A stretch of DNA of 9,303 nt from Nitrospiraceae bacterium (GTDB taxonomy: Bacteria > Nitrospirota > Nitrospiria > Nitrospirales > UBA8639): the NCBI GenBank assembly GCA_003523945.1, contig DOFS01000478.1:1-9303 (forward strand). Reading direction: 5' to 3'. Positions 1 through 6,442 of the stretch are shown here, one piece after another. The notes under the pieces were generated by a model. The model saw only the letters and a list, made by a program, of their open reading frames with translations. It did no database searches and was not told the origin of the DNA. The translations under genes and the position numbers were made by a program. The first letter of the stretch is position 1. Each line of letters begins with the position of its first letter.

Positions 1-544
1 TTCCCACCTGGCCGGCGGTTTCAAATGCCCCCTGAATATCTCCGTTTTTCATTTGAGCAAGAGCAATCCACCCAAGAGCGTTGACCCAGTGACCACTTTC
101 GCTCGGAATCCCTTCGGCAATAGAAAAAGCTCGCTCAAAATGACCCTGCTCGGCGGCCGCACCAACTGCCAAAACCAAGAGCCCCTCGCGATTGGCAAAA
201 TCGGGATGCGCATTCCCGATGGCAATAGCACCTTCAAAATCACCAGCCTGGGCTTTAGCAAGCCCAACCCAATGTAAGAGGGAATCCTGCACCCTAGGAT
301 TTTCCTCCAACTCAACTGTCTGTAGAGCTCCGGACCAATCACGTAGACGAGACTGGGCAATAACGAGATCCCGAATAGCGTTAAATCTTTCAGACCCTTT
401 GCTTCTCGCCATAAGCCTACTCGCATCTCGTAAAAGTTCTCGAGCCTGGTCTTCCCTAGAAGCGAAACCGGATGGAGGAAACAAGAAGCAGAAAGCAAGT
501 ATTCCCAGGAATAAAATAAATCTTTGGAGTCTGAAAGTTTTCAT
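1..544 (-). CDS. Secreted helical-repeat (TPR-like) protein, 3' end outside window
   Basis: The reading frame begins at an ATG (544-542) and stays open for 181 codons to the window edge, so the C-terminus is missing. The first ~28 residues form a typical signal peptide: basic start (MKTFRLQR), a hydrophobic core rich in Phe, Leu and Ile, then a likely cleavage site after GFA. The mature part shows at least four repeats of 33-34 residues, each a helix pair with a turn of the type R/G-D/H-W/F/I followed by GA or RA: RDWSGA near 68, GDFEGA near 101, GHFERA near 134 and GDIQGA near 168. This periodicity is that of TPR or related alpha-solenoid repeats, which usually bind proteins, so an exported scaffold or binding protein is likely. 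I do not recognise the family and no partner is visible. No convincing Shine-Dalgarno precedes the ATG. Unbroken frame, signal peptide and repeat periodicity make the gene convincing; its function is unknown. Confidence 0.8.
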   Translation of the reverse strand, partial: MKTFRLQRFILFLGILAFCFLFPPSGFASREDQARELLRDASRLMARSKGSERFNAIRDLVIAQSRLRDWSGALQTVELEENPRVQDSLLHWVGLAKAQAGDFEGAIAIGNAHPDFANREGLLVLAVGAAAEQGHFERAFSIAEGIPSESGHWVNALGWIALAQMKNGDIQGAFETAGQVG

Positions 545-590
545 TTTTCAAAATGGAAAAATTGGGACGGGTTTATTTTTCAAGAGGTTA

Positions 591-667
591 CTAAGGGACA
601 TTGCTGTCTTCCTCGTCGTCAGTAATAGAAAAATCCGTGGGGCGATAATACCGGCGGCTCTCCTGGC
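591..667 (-). pseudogene. Detached second copy of the rarA 3' end
   Basis: Read on the minus strand this stretch gives SRRYYRPTDFS, then an acidic DDEED block, then SNVP and a TAG stop. The real rarA end reads GRKYYRPMGSSS, DDEED, LNSP, stop. The nucleotides also agree: TCGTCGTCAG occurs at 613-622 and 903-912, and CGATAATAC at 643-651 and 936-944. The spacing between the two blocks differs by three bases, a one-codon indel. The copy lies about 290 bases downstream of the functional end, in another frame relative to rarA, and has no start of its own, so it is probably not translated. Its YYRPTD is closer to the usual RarA/MgsA ending (YY-x-PTD) as I remember it than the tail now in use, so it may be the ancestral tail. 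The match is seen directly; the history is inferred. Confidence 0.7.
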
Positions 668-860
668 CTTGTGGTGTGGCCGAGCAGTGCAGGCGACTCC
701 GGGAAAAAGGGGCGCACTGTTTGAGCGCAGCGAGGTTGCGCGCCGCCGGAGTCGGCGAACCGCGCAGGAGACCCGAAGGGCCACGCCACGGCCAACATGG
801 TTTTGGGTCCTTTTGCCAAAACAAAAGGACCTCGGCTGCCGGGCCGAAACCCGGCACTTT
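668..860. repeat. GC-rich intergenic element with nested inverted repeats
   Basis: This segment is clearly richer in G+C than the flanking genes and is packed with inverted repeats. An outer stem pairs 671-681 with 779-789 (11 pairs, one G-U). Inside it 694-702 pairs with 746-754 (9 perfect pairs) and 711-715 with 740-744. Next to it are two simple hairpins: 806-815 with 822-831 (10 perfect pairs, six-base loop) and 837-843 with 850-856 (7 perfect pairs). As RNA it would fold into a multi-branched structure followed by two hairpins. It encodes no recognisable protein. From memory, similar blocks recur between genes in Nitrospira and some Proteobacteria, which would make it a non-autonomous dispersed repeat, but this window holds one copy. 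It may also stop or stabilise rarA transcripts, although no U-tract follows the hairpins. Boundaries are approximate. Confidence 0.6.
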
Positions 861-880
861 AATTCTGAACTCCATCATTA

Positions 881-2212
881 TCAGGGCGAATTAAGATCTT
901 CTTCGTCGTCAGGAAGAGAGGAAGAACCCATGGGTCGATAATACTTCCGGCCTTCTAATTCTTTGGGAAGATGCGTTTGGGCTTTGGCGCCTTTTGGATC
1001 GTCATGGGCATAGCGATAGTCTTTCCCATAATCCAAATCCTTCATTAACGAAGTCACCGCATTCCGCAAATGCAGCGGTACGGGCAGATTACCTTTTTCC
1101 TTGGCATCCTTCCTTGCGGCTAGGATGGCAGCATATGACGCATTGCTTTTTGGAGCAGTCGCCAGATAGGTCACCCCATGGGCCATGTTGATTTGTGCTT
1201 CAGGCAACCCAATGACCTCCACTGCATGAAAGACAGCAGAAGCTACCAAGAGGGCTTGATGGTCAGCCATCCCTATATCTTCTGACGCAAAAATCATCAT
1301 GCGCCTGGCGATGAATTTCGGATCTTCTCCGCCCTCCAGCATTCGTGCAAGCCAATACAACGCCCCATCCGGATCGGAATCGCGCATACTTTTTATAAAG
1401 GCCGAGATAAGATTGTAGTGCTCTTCTCCATCCCGGTCGTATCGTAAGGCCTTCTGCTTCAGAGCTTGCTCAACTTGGGATTGATCGATGGTGATTGATT
1501 GGCCGGGCTTCGCATATTGGGTAACGACGAATTCCAACCCCGTTAACATGGAACGAGCATCGCCGTTTCCATATCCGATCAACAGATGTCGAGCGTCGGG
1601 GGTAAGGGTGACGCGTGAAGAACCGAGCCCCCGTTTCGTATCTGAAAGGGCACGATCCAAGATTTGCCCCAACGACTCATTGCTTAAGGATTTGAGCACC
1701 ACCACCATAGACCGCGATAATAACGGGGCAATCACCTCAAAAGAAGGATTCTGTGTGGTGGCTCCAATCATAGTAATATCGCCACGTTCCACATAGGGGA
1801 GAAAGGCATCTTGTTGTGCCTTATTAAATCGATGGATTTCATCCACGAAAAGGAGCGTGCGTTGCCTTGATACTTTTCGACGTTGTTGCGCAGACTTTAG
1901 CAATCCACGCAACTCTGGAATGCCACTCAGCACAGCCGAAAATGGCACGAAGATCGCCTGGGTTTTCCTGGCAATTAAACTCGCTAACGTGGTCTTTCCC
2001 GTCCCCGGTGGCCCCCACAGAATGAGTGAGGGCACGCGATCCTGTTCAATCGCCGCGCGCAACGGCTGATCCTCTGCCAGGACGTCTTCCTGTCCCACAA
2101 ACTCATCAAAATTCTGAGGTCGCACCCTCTCCGCTAACGGAGCGTGACGTGTATCGGAAGTTTCCTGAACAGGGAAAAGATCTTCCTGCGACTCTGACTC
2201 AAATAATTCCAT
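881..2212 (-). CDS. rarA: Replication-associated recombination protein A (AAA+ ATPase)
   Basis: RarA (MgsA) is a cytoplasmic AAA+ ATPase of the clamp-loader clade that acts with SSB at stalled replication forks and DNA ends. The 443-residue product has the usual family length. Visible motifs are the N-terminal APLAERVRP and DEFVGQ, Walker A GPPGTGKT (67-74), Walker B LLFVDEIH (120-127), sensor 1 GATTQNPS (150-157), LLSR (164-167) and sensor 2 GDAR (217-220). The C-terminal tetramerisation part includes ASEDIGMAD (309-317), YLATAPKSNASY (349-360) and RYAHDDP (400-406). The family signature YYxP follows at 424-427, but the last ~16 residues are an unusual Ser-rich and acidic tail ending DDEEDLNSP, duplicated downstream at 591-667. 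The ATG at 2212 is the only sensible start because the next Met is at residue 147; its Shine-Dalgarno is weak (GGGGAA, far upstream). It is divergent from the hydrolase gene at 2387. Confidence 0.96.
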   Translation of the reverse strand: MELFESESQEDLFPVQETSDTRHAPLAERVRPQNFDEFVGQEDVLAEDQPLRAAIEQDRVPSLILWGPPGTGKTTLASLIARKTQAIFVPFSAVLSGIPELRGLLKSAQQRRKVSRQRTLLFVDEIHRFNKAQQDAFLPYVERGDITMIGATTQNPSFEVIAPLLSRSMVVVLKSLSNESLGQILDRALSDTKRGLGSSRVTLTPDARHLLIGYGNGDARSMLTGLEFVVTQYAKPGQSITIDQSQVEQALKQKALRYDRDGEEHYNLISAFIKSMRDSDPDGALYWLARMLEGGEDPKFIARRMMIFASEDIGMADHQALLVASAVFHAVEVIGLPEAQINMAHGVTYLATAPKSNASYAAILAARKDAKEKGNLPVPLHLRNAVTSLMKDLDYGKDYRYAHDDPKGAKAQTHLPKELEGRKYYRPMGSSSLPDDEEDLNSP

Positions 2213-2386
2213 AAAAATTCACGAATTCCCCAGGCATTCTGGCACTCGCTTTCCCTTTTTCCTTCATGACCTCAGTATGCTATAACCACCGGCCATGCAC
2301 CCGCAAATGAAACCACAACATAATTTTTCCGTCCAATTTCGCAAAAATAAAATGGGTCGATACCATGGACGAAAGAGGAGGGATCG
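2213..2386. promoter_or_regulatory. Divergent promoter region between rarA and hydrolase gene
   Basis: The two genes face away from each other across 174 bases, so both promoters should lie here. The clearest signal is TGCTATAAC at 2278-2286, an extended -10-like element for the plus strand with only a poor -35. The same bases read on the minus strand give TATAGC preceded 16 bases earlier by TTGCGG, a weak candidate for rarA. The two -10-like boxes therefore overlap, which would couple the promoters. The pattern is visible but weak and promoter activity is inferred. Confidence 0.3.
2375..2382 (+). promoter_or_regulatory. Shine-Dalgarno that fixes a GTG start
   Basis: GAGGAGGG lies four bases before the GTG at 2387 and is one of the strongest ribosome-binding sites in the window. 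It favours the GTG over the in-frame ATG at 2411, which has no such site at a usable distance. An upstream ATG at 2365 is in another frame. Confidence 0.6.
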
Positions 2387-3181
2387 GTGAAGGCCGTCAT
2401 TAAGAAATACATGGTCGGGTATACCGACCAGGGTGAAGGCACCCCTCTGGTGTTCGCCCATGCGTTTCCCTTGTCCAAGGCCATGTGGCAACCTCAAGTC
2501 GACGCACTAACAGACACTTATCGGGTGATCACCATTGATCTTCCAGGACATGGAGAATCCGACATCGTCTTATGGAATGATACGTTGGACGGTTATGCCA
2601 AGAGTATTATCTGCCTACTTGATCATCTGGGGATTGCTCGAGCCGTGGTTGTCGGCTTGTCTATGGGCGGATATACCGTATTTTCGTTGTATAGACATTA
2701 CCCTGAACGGATACTAGGGATGGTCTTAGCCGATACGAGAGCTCAAGCCGATAGTGAGGAAGGCAAAGCCGGACGTCAATCGATGGCCGAAATGGCTTTC
2801 AAAGATGGACCCTCTGCGATTGCCGATGTCATGCTCCCCAAGCTTCTGGCCCCTTCAACCATTCAGAATCATGGTGAAATTGTGGAACAGGTTCGACAGA
2901 TGATACTTCAAACATCAACGGCGGCAATTGTCATCGATTTGGTGGCTATGGCCGCCAGACCTGATTCAACAGATCTTTTATCCACAATCACCTGCCCGAC
3001 TTTGGTCATTGTGGGAGAAGATGATGTCGCCACCCCGGTCGGGGAGTCTCGTTACATTGCCGAGCGGATAGCCGGCTCAACCTTGGTCACCATCCCTGAA
3101 GCCGGCCACCTATCGAACTTCGAACAACCCACCGCGTTCAACGACGCACTTCGGAACTTCCTCACGACACAACGATTTTAA
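2387..3181 (+). CDS. Alpha/beta-fold hydrolase
   Basis: The 264-residue protein has the full layout of a single-domain soluble alpha/beta hydrolase. The oxyanion-hole region is FAHAFPLS (23-30), with HA in place of the common HG. DLPGHGES (51-58) is the usual strand-turn motif. The nucleophile elbow GLSMG places Ser92, the acid is Asp212 or Asp213 in GEDDVATP, and the catalytic His is His241 in EAGHLSNFEQP. The overall look is that of 3-oxoadipate enol-lactonase (PcaD)-like or esterase-type enzymes, but no other catechol-pathway gene is nearby, so the substrate cannot be assigned. There is no signal peptide, so it should be cytoplasmic. It begins with GTG, supported by the strong Shine-Dalgarno at 2375-2382. 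It is the only plus-strand gene in the window, is convergent with folE and appears monocistronic. Confidence 0.92.
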   Translation: MKAVIKKYMVGYTDQGEGTPLVFAHAFPLSKAMWQPQVDALTDTYRVITIDLPGHGESDIVLWNDTLDGYAKSIICLLDHLGIARAVVVGLSMGGYTVFSLYRHYPERILGMVLADTRAQADSEEGKAGRQSMAEMAFKDGPSAIADVMLPKLLAPSTIQNHGEIVEQVRQMILQTSTAAIVIDLVAMAARPDSTDLLSTITCPTLVIVGEDDVATPVGESRYIAERIAGSTLVTIPEAGHLSNFEQPTAFNDALRNFLTTQRF

Positions 3182-3587
3182 GTATTGCCGAAACGCCAAA
3201 CAGATTAGAAAAAAATCCGATGCAGGAGTTGGGTGGTGTCTAGAGAAATAGAAAGATAACGGGCCTGACAGGAAGGGAAATTAGGGAAAATCGGAGAGGT
3301 CACATAAAAATGGCCTCTATAGAAAACTCACATGGAAGGCTCAAATACCATCTCATATTAAAATCGGCCTCTTACACTCTACACTCATTCAAGACGTTCA
3401 AAACACAGAACCAGAAAGAAAAAACAAGGATGAGACCGGCGCCTCCTGCGCGACATGCCCTTCCGTGGGGACACCTACAAAAACTCAATAATGTCGCATT
3501 TAACCTGATTCCATTAAAAGAATCAAATAACTAGAAAAGTCCAGCCACCAACTCTTTTTGAACGAGAAGAATGAAATGGGGGAACAT
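3182..3587. other. Convergent gap with no supported gene
   Basis: About 400 bases separate the ends of the hydrolase gene and folE. The stretch is A-rich and I find no RNA gene. A 74-codon plus-strand frame at 3310-3534 has a GGAGAGG about ten bases upstream, but its product (many Lys, Ser and Asn, no pattern) resembles nothing I know and probably is not a gene. A weak six-pair hairpin (3506-3511 with 3520-3525) has no T-run after it, so I do not call a terminator. Confidence 0.5.
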
Positions 3588-4241
3588 CTAATCACCGTCG
3601 CATCCGCGCTGGCGGATGAGCTTAAGGAATTCATCACGGGTTTGTTGTTGTTTGCGAAACACACCAAGCATTTCGCTGGTGACCGCCACGGTATTTTGCT
3701 TTTCCACGCCACGCATACTCATGCAAAGATGTCGGGCTTCCATCACGACAGCCACCCCACGCGGCTTGAGCTTTTTATGAAGGGTGTGGGCAATCTGGAC
3801 CGTTAACCGTTCCTGGACCTGCAACCGGCGACTGAAGGCATCCACAACCCTTGGGATTTTACTAAGCCCCACCACATGTTTATTGGGAATATATCCAATG
3901 TGACATTTCCCGAAAAACGGCAGAAGATGATGCTCACAAAGGCTAAAAAAATCAATATCCCGCACGATGACCATCTCATCATATTCAATAGGGAATAGTG
4001 CCCCATTCAGCAATTCATCGATATCCTGTTTATACCCTTTCGTGAGAAAGGCCAAGGATTTGGCCACCCGCTTAGGCGTATCAGTTAAACCATTCCGTTG
4101 GGGATTTTCACCCAAATTTTCCAGTAGTTGCTTCACAAGGATTTCCAGATTCGCAAGATTGGGCATTCGAACTGGATCGTTGTTGTCTCGGACAACGGCC
4201 CGTGGTTTACTAGATGAAGGCCGCTTCGGCTTGGTCGGCAT
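3588..4241 (-). CDS. folE: GTP cyclohydrolase I
   Basis: GTP cyclohydrolase I converts GTP to 7,8-dihydroneopterin triphosphate, the entry to folate, biopterin and queuosine synthesis. The 217-residue length and motifs fit the zinc-dependent type IA family. [15 protein letters not shown] (46-60) is the conserved N-terminal block. CEHH (102-105) supplies zinc ligands Cys102 and His105 and the catalytic His104. HIGYIPN (114-120), [10 protein letters not shown] (125-134) and QERLT (143-147) are canonical. HLCMSMRGV (171-179) gives the third zinc ligand Cys173. The first ~25 residues are a basic, probably disordered extension. The start ATG shares its A with the TAA stop of the upstream PTPS gene (TAATG), and AAGGAG lies just before it, so the two genes are one translationally coupled unit. 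Zinc ligands and catalytic residues are all present. Confidence 0.97.
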   Translation of the reverse strand: MPTKPKRPSSSKPRAVVRDNNDPVRMPNLANLEILVKQLLENLGENPQRNGLTDTPKRVAKSLAFLTKGYKQDIDELLNGALFPIEYDEMVIVRDIDFFSLCEHHLLPFFGKCHIGYIPNKHVVGLSKIPRVVDAFSRRLQVQERLTVQIAHTLHKKLKPRGVAVVMEARHLCMSMRGVEKQNTVAVTSEMLGVFRKQQQTRDEFLKLIRQRGCDGD

Positions 4242-4702
4242 TATTTCTCCTTCTTTCCGTTTCTGATGGAAGAATCGCTGGACACTCTAGGAGTGCCAAT
4301 ATATTCAAAGAAGTTATCCCTGGTTTCAATCACACCAATTTTCTCCAATTGCCCTGAAGGGATCTGATCAACCAGCAGATCCCAGACTAAACGCGCTAAG
4401 TTCTCACCAGTTGTTGTGACTTGTGCAAAGGCAGGATCAAAATTGAGATGTTGATGATCAAACCGATCGACAATTTTGTCTTTTACGAGTTGATCTAGGG
4501 CATCCACATCCGTGATCAATCCAGTATGCGAATCTAATTCTCCGGCCACCGTCACAAGAACCGTATAATTATGCCCATGCCCGTTCGGGTTATTACATTT
4601 TCCAAAGATCTGTTTATTAATATCTTCCGACAATTGATCGGTATGCAAGCGATGGGCAGCGCAAAACCTATAAGTCCGGGTGATAGATGACATGGTAGGC
4701 AT
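4241..4702 (-). CDS. 6-pyruvoyl-tetrahydropterin synthase family protein (PTPS/QueD)
   Basis: This family acts on dihydroneopterin triphosphate, the product of the FolE encoded immediately downstream, giving 6-pyruvoyl-tetrahydropterin (PTPS) or 6-carboxy-tetrahydropterin (QueD). Numbering from the chosen ATG (4702), the product has 153 residues. Zinc ligands are His17 (in FCAAHRL) and His42 and His44 (in GHGHNY); the catalytic Cys is Cys36 in [13 protein letters not shown]. That motif has the spacing C-x5-HGH, described for the PTPS-II (animal biopterin) class, while QueD has C-x3-HGH. DHQHLN (83-88) and TTGENLA (97-103) are the other conserved blocks, and ETRDNF is the C-terminal Glu motif. 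A TTG at 4720 could add six residues and an ATG at 4693 could remove three; no start has a good Shine-Dalgarno. I leave the symbol blank because queD may be wrong. It overlaps folE by one base. Confidence 0.93.
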   Translation of the reverse strand: MPTMSSITRTYRFCAAHRLHTDQLSEDINKQIFGKCNNPNGHGHNYTVLVTVAGELDSHTGLITDVDALDQLVKDKIVDRFDHQHLNFDPAFAQVTTTGENLARLVWDLLVDQIPSGQLEKIGVIETRDNFFEYIGTPRVSSDSSIRNGKKEK

Positions 4703-4753
4703 GGCAATCAGTCTCAGCAATCTTTTTCTTTACGAAGAATGTTTTGAATAATA

Positions 4754-4790
4754 GGACAGTGGTGTGTGCTCGCACCCCCCTTACCTGTCC
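4754..4790 (-). terminator. Possible hairpin terminator after the ferredoxin gene
   Basis: GGACAG (4754-4759) pairs with CTGTCC (4785-4790). Inside it GTG (4766-4768) and CAC (4773-4775) form a small second stem. On the minus strand the hairpin is followed by TATTATTC, only a weak T-tract. It lies between the ferredoxin stop and the PTPS start, where a terminator would be expected. Pairing is seen; function is a guess. Confidence 0.35.
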
Positions 4791-4807
4791 CTGAGGAAAG
4801 GCCGCAT

Positions 4808-5134
4808 TTAGGCAGATTGTTCAACCTCGGTTTCACCCCATTTTTCTTCGGGGACTTGTACAATCACATCACCTAACACTCGAGCCTGACAGCCTAACCG
4901 ATGGTAAGGCTCGGTCAACGCTTCACGATCGAGCAAATCCTGCTCATCAAAATCAATATCAGAAAGATTCTCTTCCCCTGCAATAACATCCACCCGGCAG
5001 GTCGTGCAGGAGGCGTTGCCCCCACAATCGTGATTCAAGGGGAATCCAAGTTTCTCCGCGACTTCTAAAAGGGAAAGACCTTCAGAAACTTCGCCAGACT
5101 TACCTTCTGGATGAAGAAATGTAACGCGGGGCAT
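4808..5134 (-). CDS. [2Fe-2S] ferredoxin, adrenodoxin/ISC type
   Basis: This is a small soluble one-electron carrier of 108 residues. Cys37, Cys43, Cys46 and Cys82 follow the spacing C-x5-C-x2-C-x35-C, which is that of adrenodoxin and bacterial ISC-type Fdx, not of plant-type ferredoxins (C-x4-C-x2-C). The N-terminus (VTFLHPEGKSGEV, LLEVAEKLG) forms the beta-grasp fold, and HRLGCQARV (78-86) is the usual block around the last Cys. The C-terminus is acidic (EEKWGETEVEQ). It starts with ATG, and its AAGGAG ribosome site (minus strand of 5143-5148) overlaps the stop codon of the nuoF-like gene, so the two are cotranscribed and probably translationally linked. That suggests electron exchange with the NuoF-like flavoprotein rather than iron-sulfur assembly; no isc genes are in the window. 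No signal peptide or membrane segment is present. Confidence 0.93.
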   Translation of the reverse strand: MPRVTFLHPEGKSGEVSEGLSLLEVAEKLGFPLNHDCGGNASCTTCRVDVIAGEENLSDIDFDEQDLLDREALTEPYHRLGCQARVLGDVIVQVPEEKWGETEVEQSA

Positions 5135-5146
5135 ACAGTCTTCTCC

Positions 5147-6442
5147 TTATTCAGCGCCAACTGGAGCAGGCTTGAATGGACATCGCCCCAGGCGAATATG
5201 TTCTTCAAACTCTTGACGGAAAAGGCGTAAACTATTTTGTACCAATACCGCAGCTCCCGTGACCAGAGTACAAAACCCGGTGCCTTTGACAAATCCACAA
5301 ATTTGCAACAGTTTGGCCAGATCCTTCTCCTCCCCTGGTCCATCTTCAATTTTTCTCATCAAGATAGCCAATTCTTGGGTGCCGATTCGGCAGGGCGGAC
5401 ATTGCCCGCAACTTTCTCGTTCAAAAAATCCTGAAAACTTCAGGGTTTGCTCCACCATACACGTGACATCATCGACAACAATGACGCCGGCAGATCCCAA
5501 TCCAGTGCCAGCTTTCTTGAGCGAATCAAAATCCATGGGTAAATCCAATTGATCCGCTCCCACCATGGAAAATGACGGCCCACCAGGGAACACGGCTTTG
5601 ACACCATGTCCGTTCGGCACGCCTTGCCCACAGACCTCAATCAAATGTCGGATGGACGTCCCCAAAGGCAGTTCATAGACACCGGGTCGGTTCACGGCTC
5701 CACTGAGCGAAAATAACATCGTCCCTGGAGTGGTACTGGTTCCCACCTGGCGAAACCATTCTGGACCATTCCGTAAAAGTTGGGGGATATTCGACAGCGT
5801 TTCGACATTATTGACTAAGGTAGGCTTGCCATGCAGTCCAAATTCCGTGGGATAAAAGGGTGGCTTTTGCTTAGGCTGCGCTGGACGCCCCTGCATCGAT
5901 TCCAACATCGCGGTCTCTTCACCGGCCACATAACTGCCATATCCATCAAAAATTTCAATATCCAGATTGAGGCCAGTCCCGAGAAAGTTCTTTCCCATGA
6001 ATCCTTGGACTGTGGCTTGTTCTTTAGCCCGCTCAAAGATGGCTCGTTCTTCCGGGAATTCATGATTTAAATAGATATAGGCTGCCTTCGCTCCAATGGT
6101 GTAGGCCGCAATCAGGCATCCCTCCAGAATTTGGTGAGGATGGTGACGAAGCAAATACCGATCTTTGAACGTGCCGGGTTCATGTTCCCCCGCATTGCAA
6201 ACGAAATATCGCTCTTTGACGCGATGGTTAACCACCTTATCCCATTTCAGTCCGGTAGGAAATCCGGCGCCTCCCCGTCCCCGAAGGTGCGCCTCTTTCA
6301 ATTGGGCGATTATGGTCTGCGGATCATTCTTGGTGACACACTGAACCCAAGCCTCATACCCACCTAGTTGGCGATACGGTTCAATTTCCCATGGTTCACC
6401 CTCTACTTTCCGCAATACCCGAGGTGCGAATGCGTTATCCAC
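5147..6442 (-). CDS. NuoF-like NADH-binding flavoprotein (FMN, [4Fe-4S])
   Basis: This is a homologue of NuoF/Nqo1, the complex I subunit that oxidises NADH through FMN and a [4Fe-4S] cluster. Numbering from the GTG at 6442: the glycine-rich LRGRGGAGFPTGLKW (53-67), a variant FMN/NADH motif VCNAGEHEPGTFKDR (81-95), GSYVAGEETAML (169-180), KPPFYP (193-198), GKPTLVNNVET (205-215), and the cluster motif ESCGQCPPCRIGT (343-355) with Cys345, Cys348 and Cys351 plus Cys391 in GTGFCTL. The usual NADE sequence reads NAGE here. A TTG at 6460 would add six residues, but AAGGGGG lies five bases before the GTG and nothing comparable precedes the TTG. The gene stands without nuoE or nuoG and is followed after 12 bases by a ferredoxin, so it may be an NADH:ferredoxin module, a part of a distributed complex I, or a subunit of another dehydrogenase. 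Cytoplasmic; 431 residues, normal for NuoF. Confidence 0.92.
   Translation of the reverse strand: MDNAFAPRVLRKVEGEPWEIEPYRQLGGYEAWVQCVTKNDPQTIIAQLKEAHLRGRGGAGFPTGLKWDKVVNHRVKERYFVCNAGEHEPGTFKDRYLLRHHPHQILEGCLIAAYTIGAKAAYIYLNHEFPEERAIFERAKEQATVQGFMGKNFLGTGLNLDIEIFDGYGSYVAGEETAMLESMQGRPAQPKQKPPFYPTEFGLHGKPTLVNNVETLSNIPQLLRNGPEWFRQVGTSTTPGTMLFSLSGAVNRPGVYELPLGTSIRHLIEVCGQGVPNGHGVKAVFPGGPSFSMVGADQLDLPMDFDSLKKAGTGLGSAGVIVVDDVTCMVEQTLKFSGFFERESCGQCPPCRIGTQELAILMRKIEDGPGEEKDLAKLLQICGFVKGTGFCTLVTGAAVLVQNSLRLFRQEFEEHIRLGRCPFKPAPVGAE

Noticed and set aside
49..498. A 149-codon minus-strand frame at the left edge
   Set aside because: The overlapping frame from 544 has a signal peptide and regular repeats; this one has neither.
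806..856. Rho-independent terminator for rarA in the two perfect hairpins
   Set aside because: Neither hairpin is followed by a T-tract on the minus strand, so they are treated as part of the repeat element.
591..878. A 95-codon minus-strand frame starting just after the rarA stop and running through the GC-rich element
   Set aside because: Its middle is simply the repeat read in one frame, other frames are open there too, and its end is the detached rarA tail. No Shine-Dalgarno or coherent protein pattern.
192..941. A 249-codon plus-strand frame, the longest not matching a gene
   Set aside because: It runs antisense to the secreted repeat protein, through the GC-rich element, and into the rarA end. 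Composition is odd (Arg and Ser rich) and no family is recognisable.
3310..3534. A 74-codon plus-strand frame with a GGAGAGG upstream
   Set aside because: Spacing is only fair, the product has no recognisable pattern, and the composition is that of the surrounding non-coding DNA.
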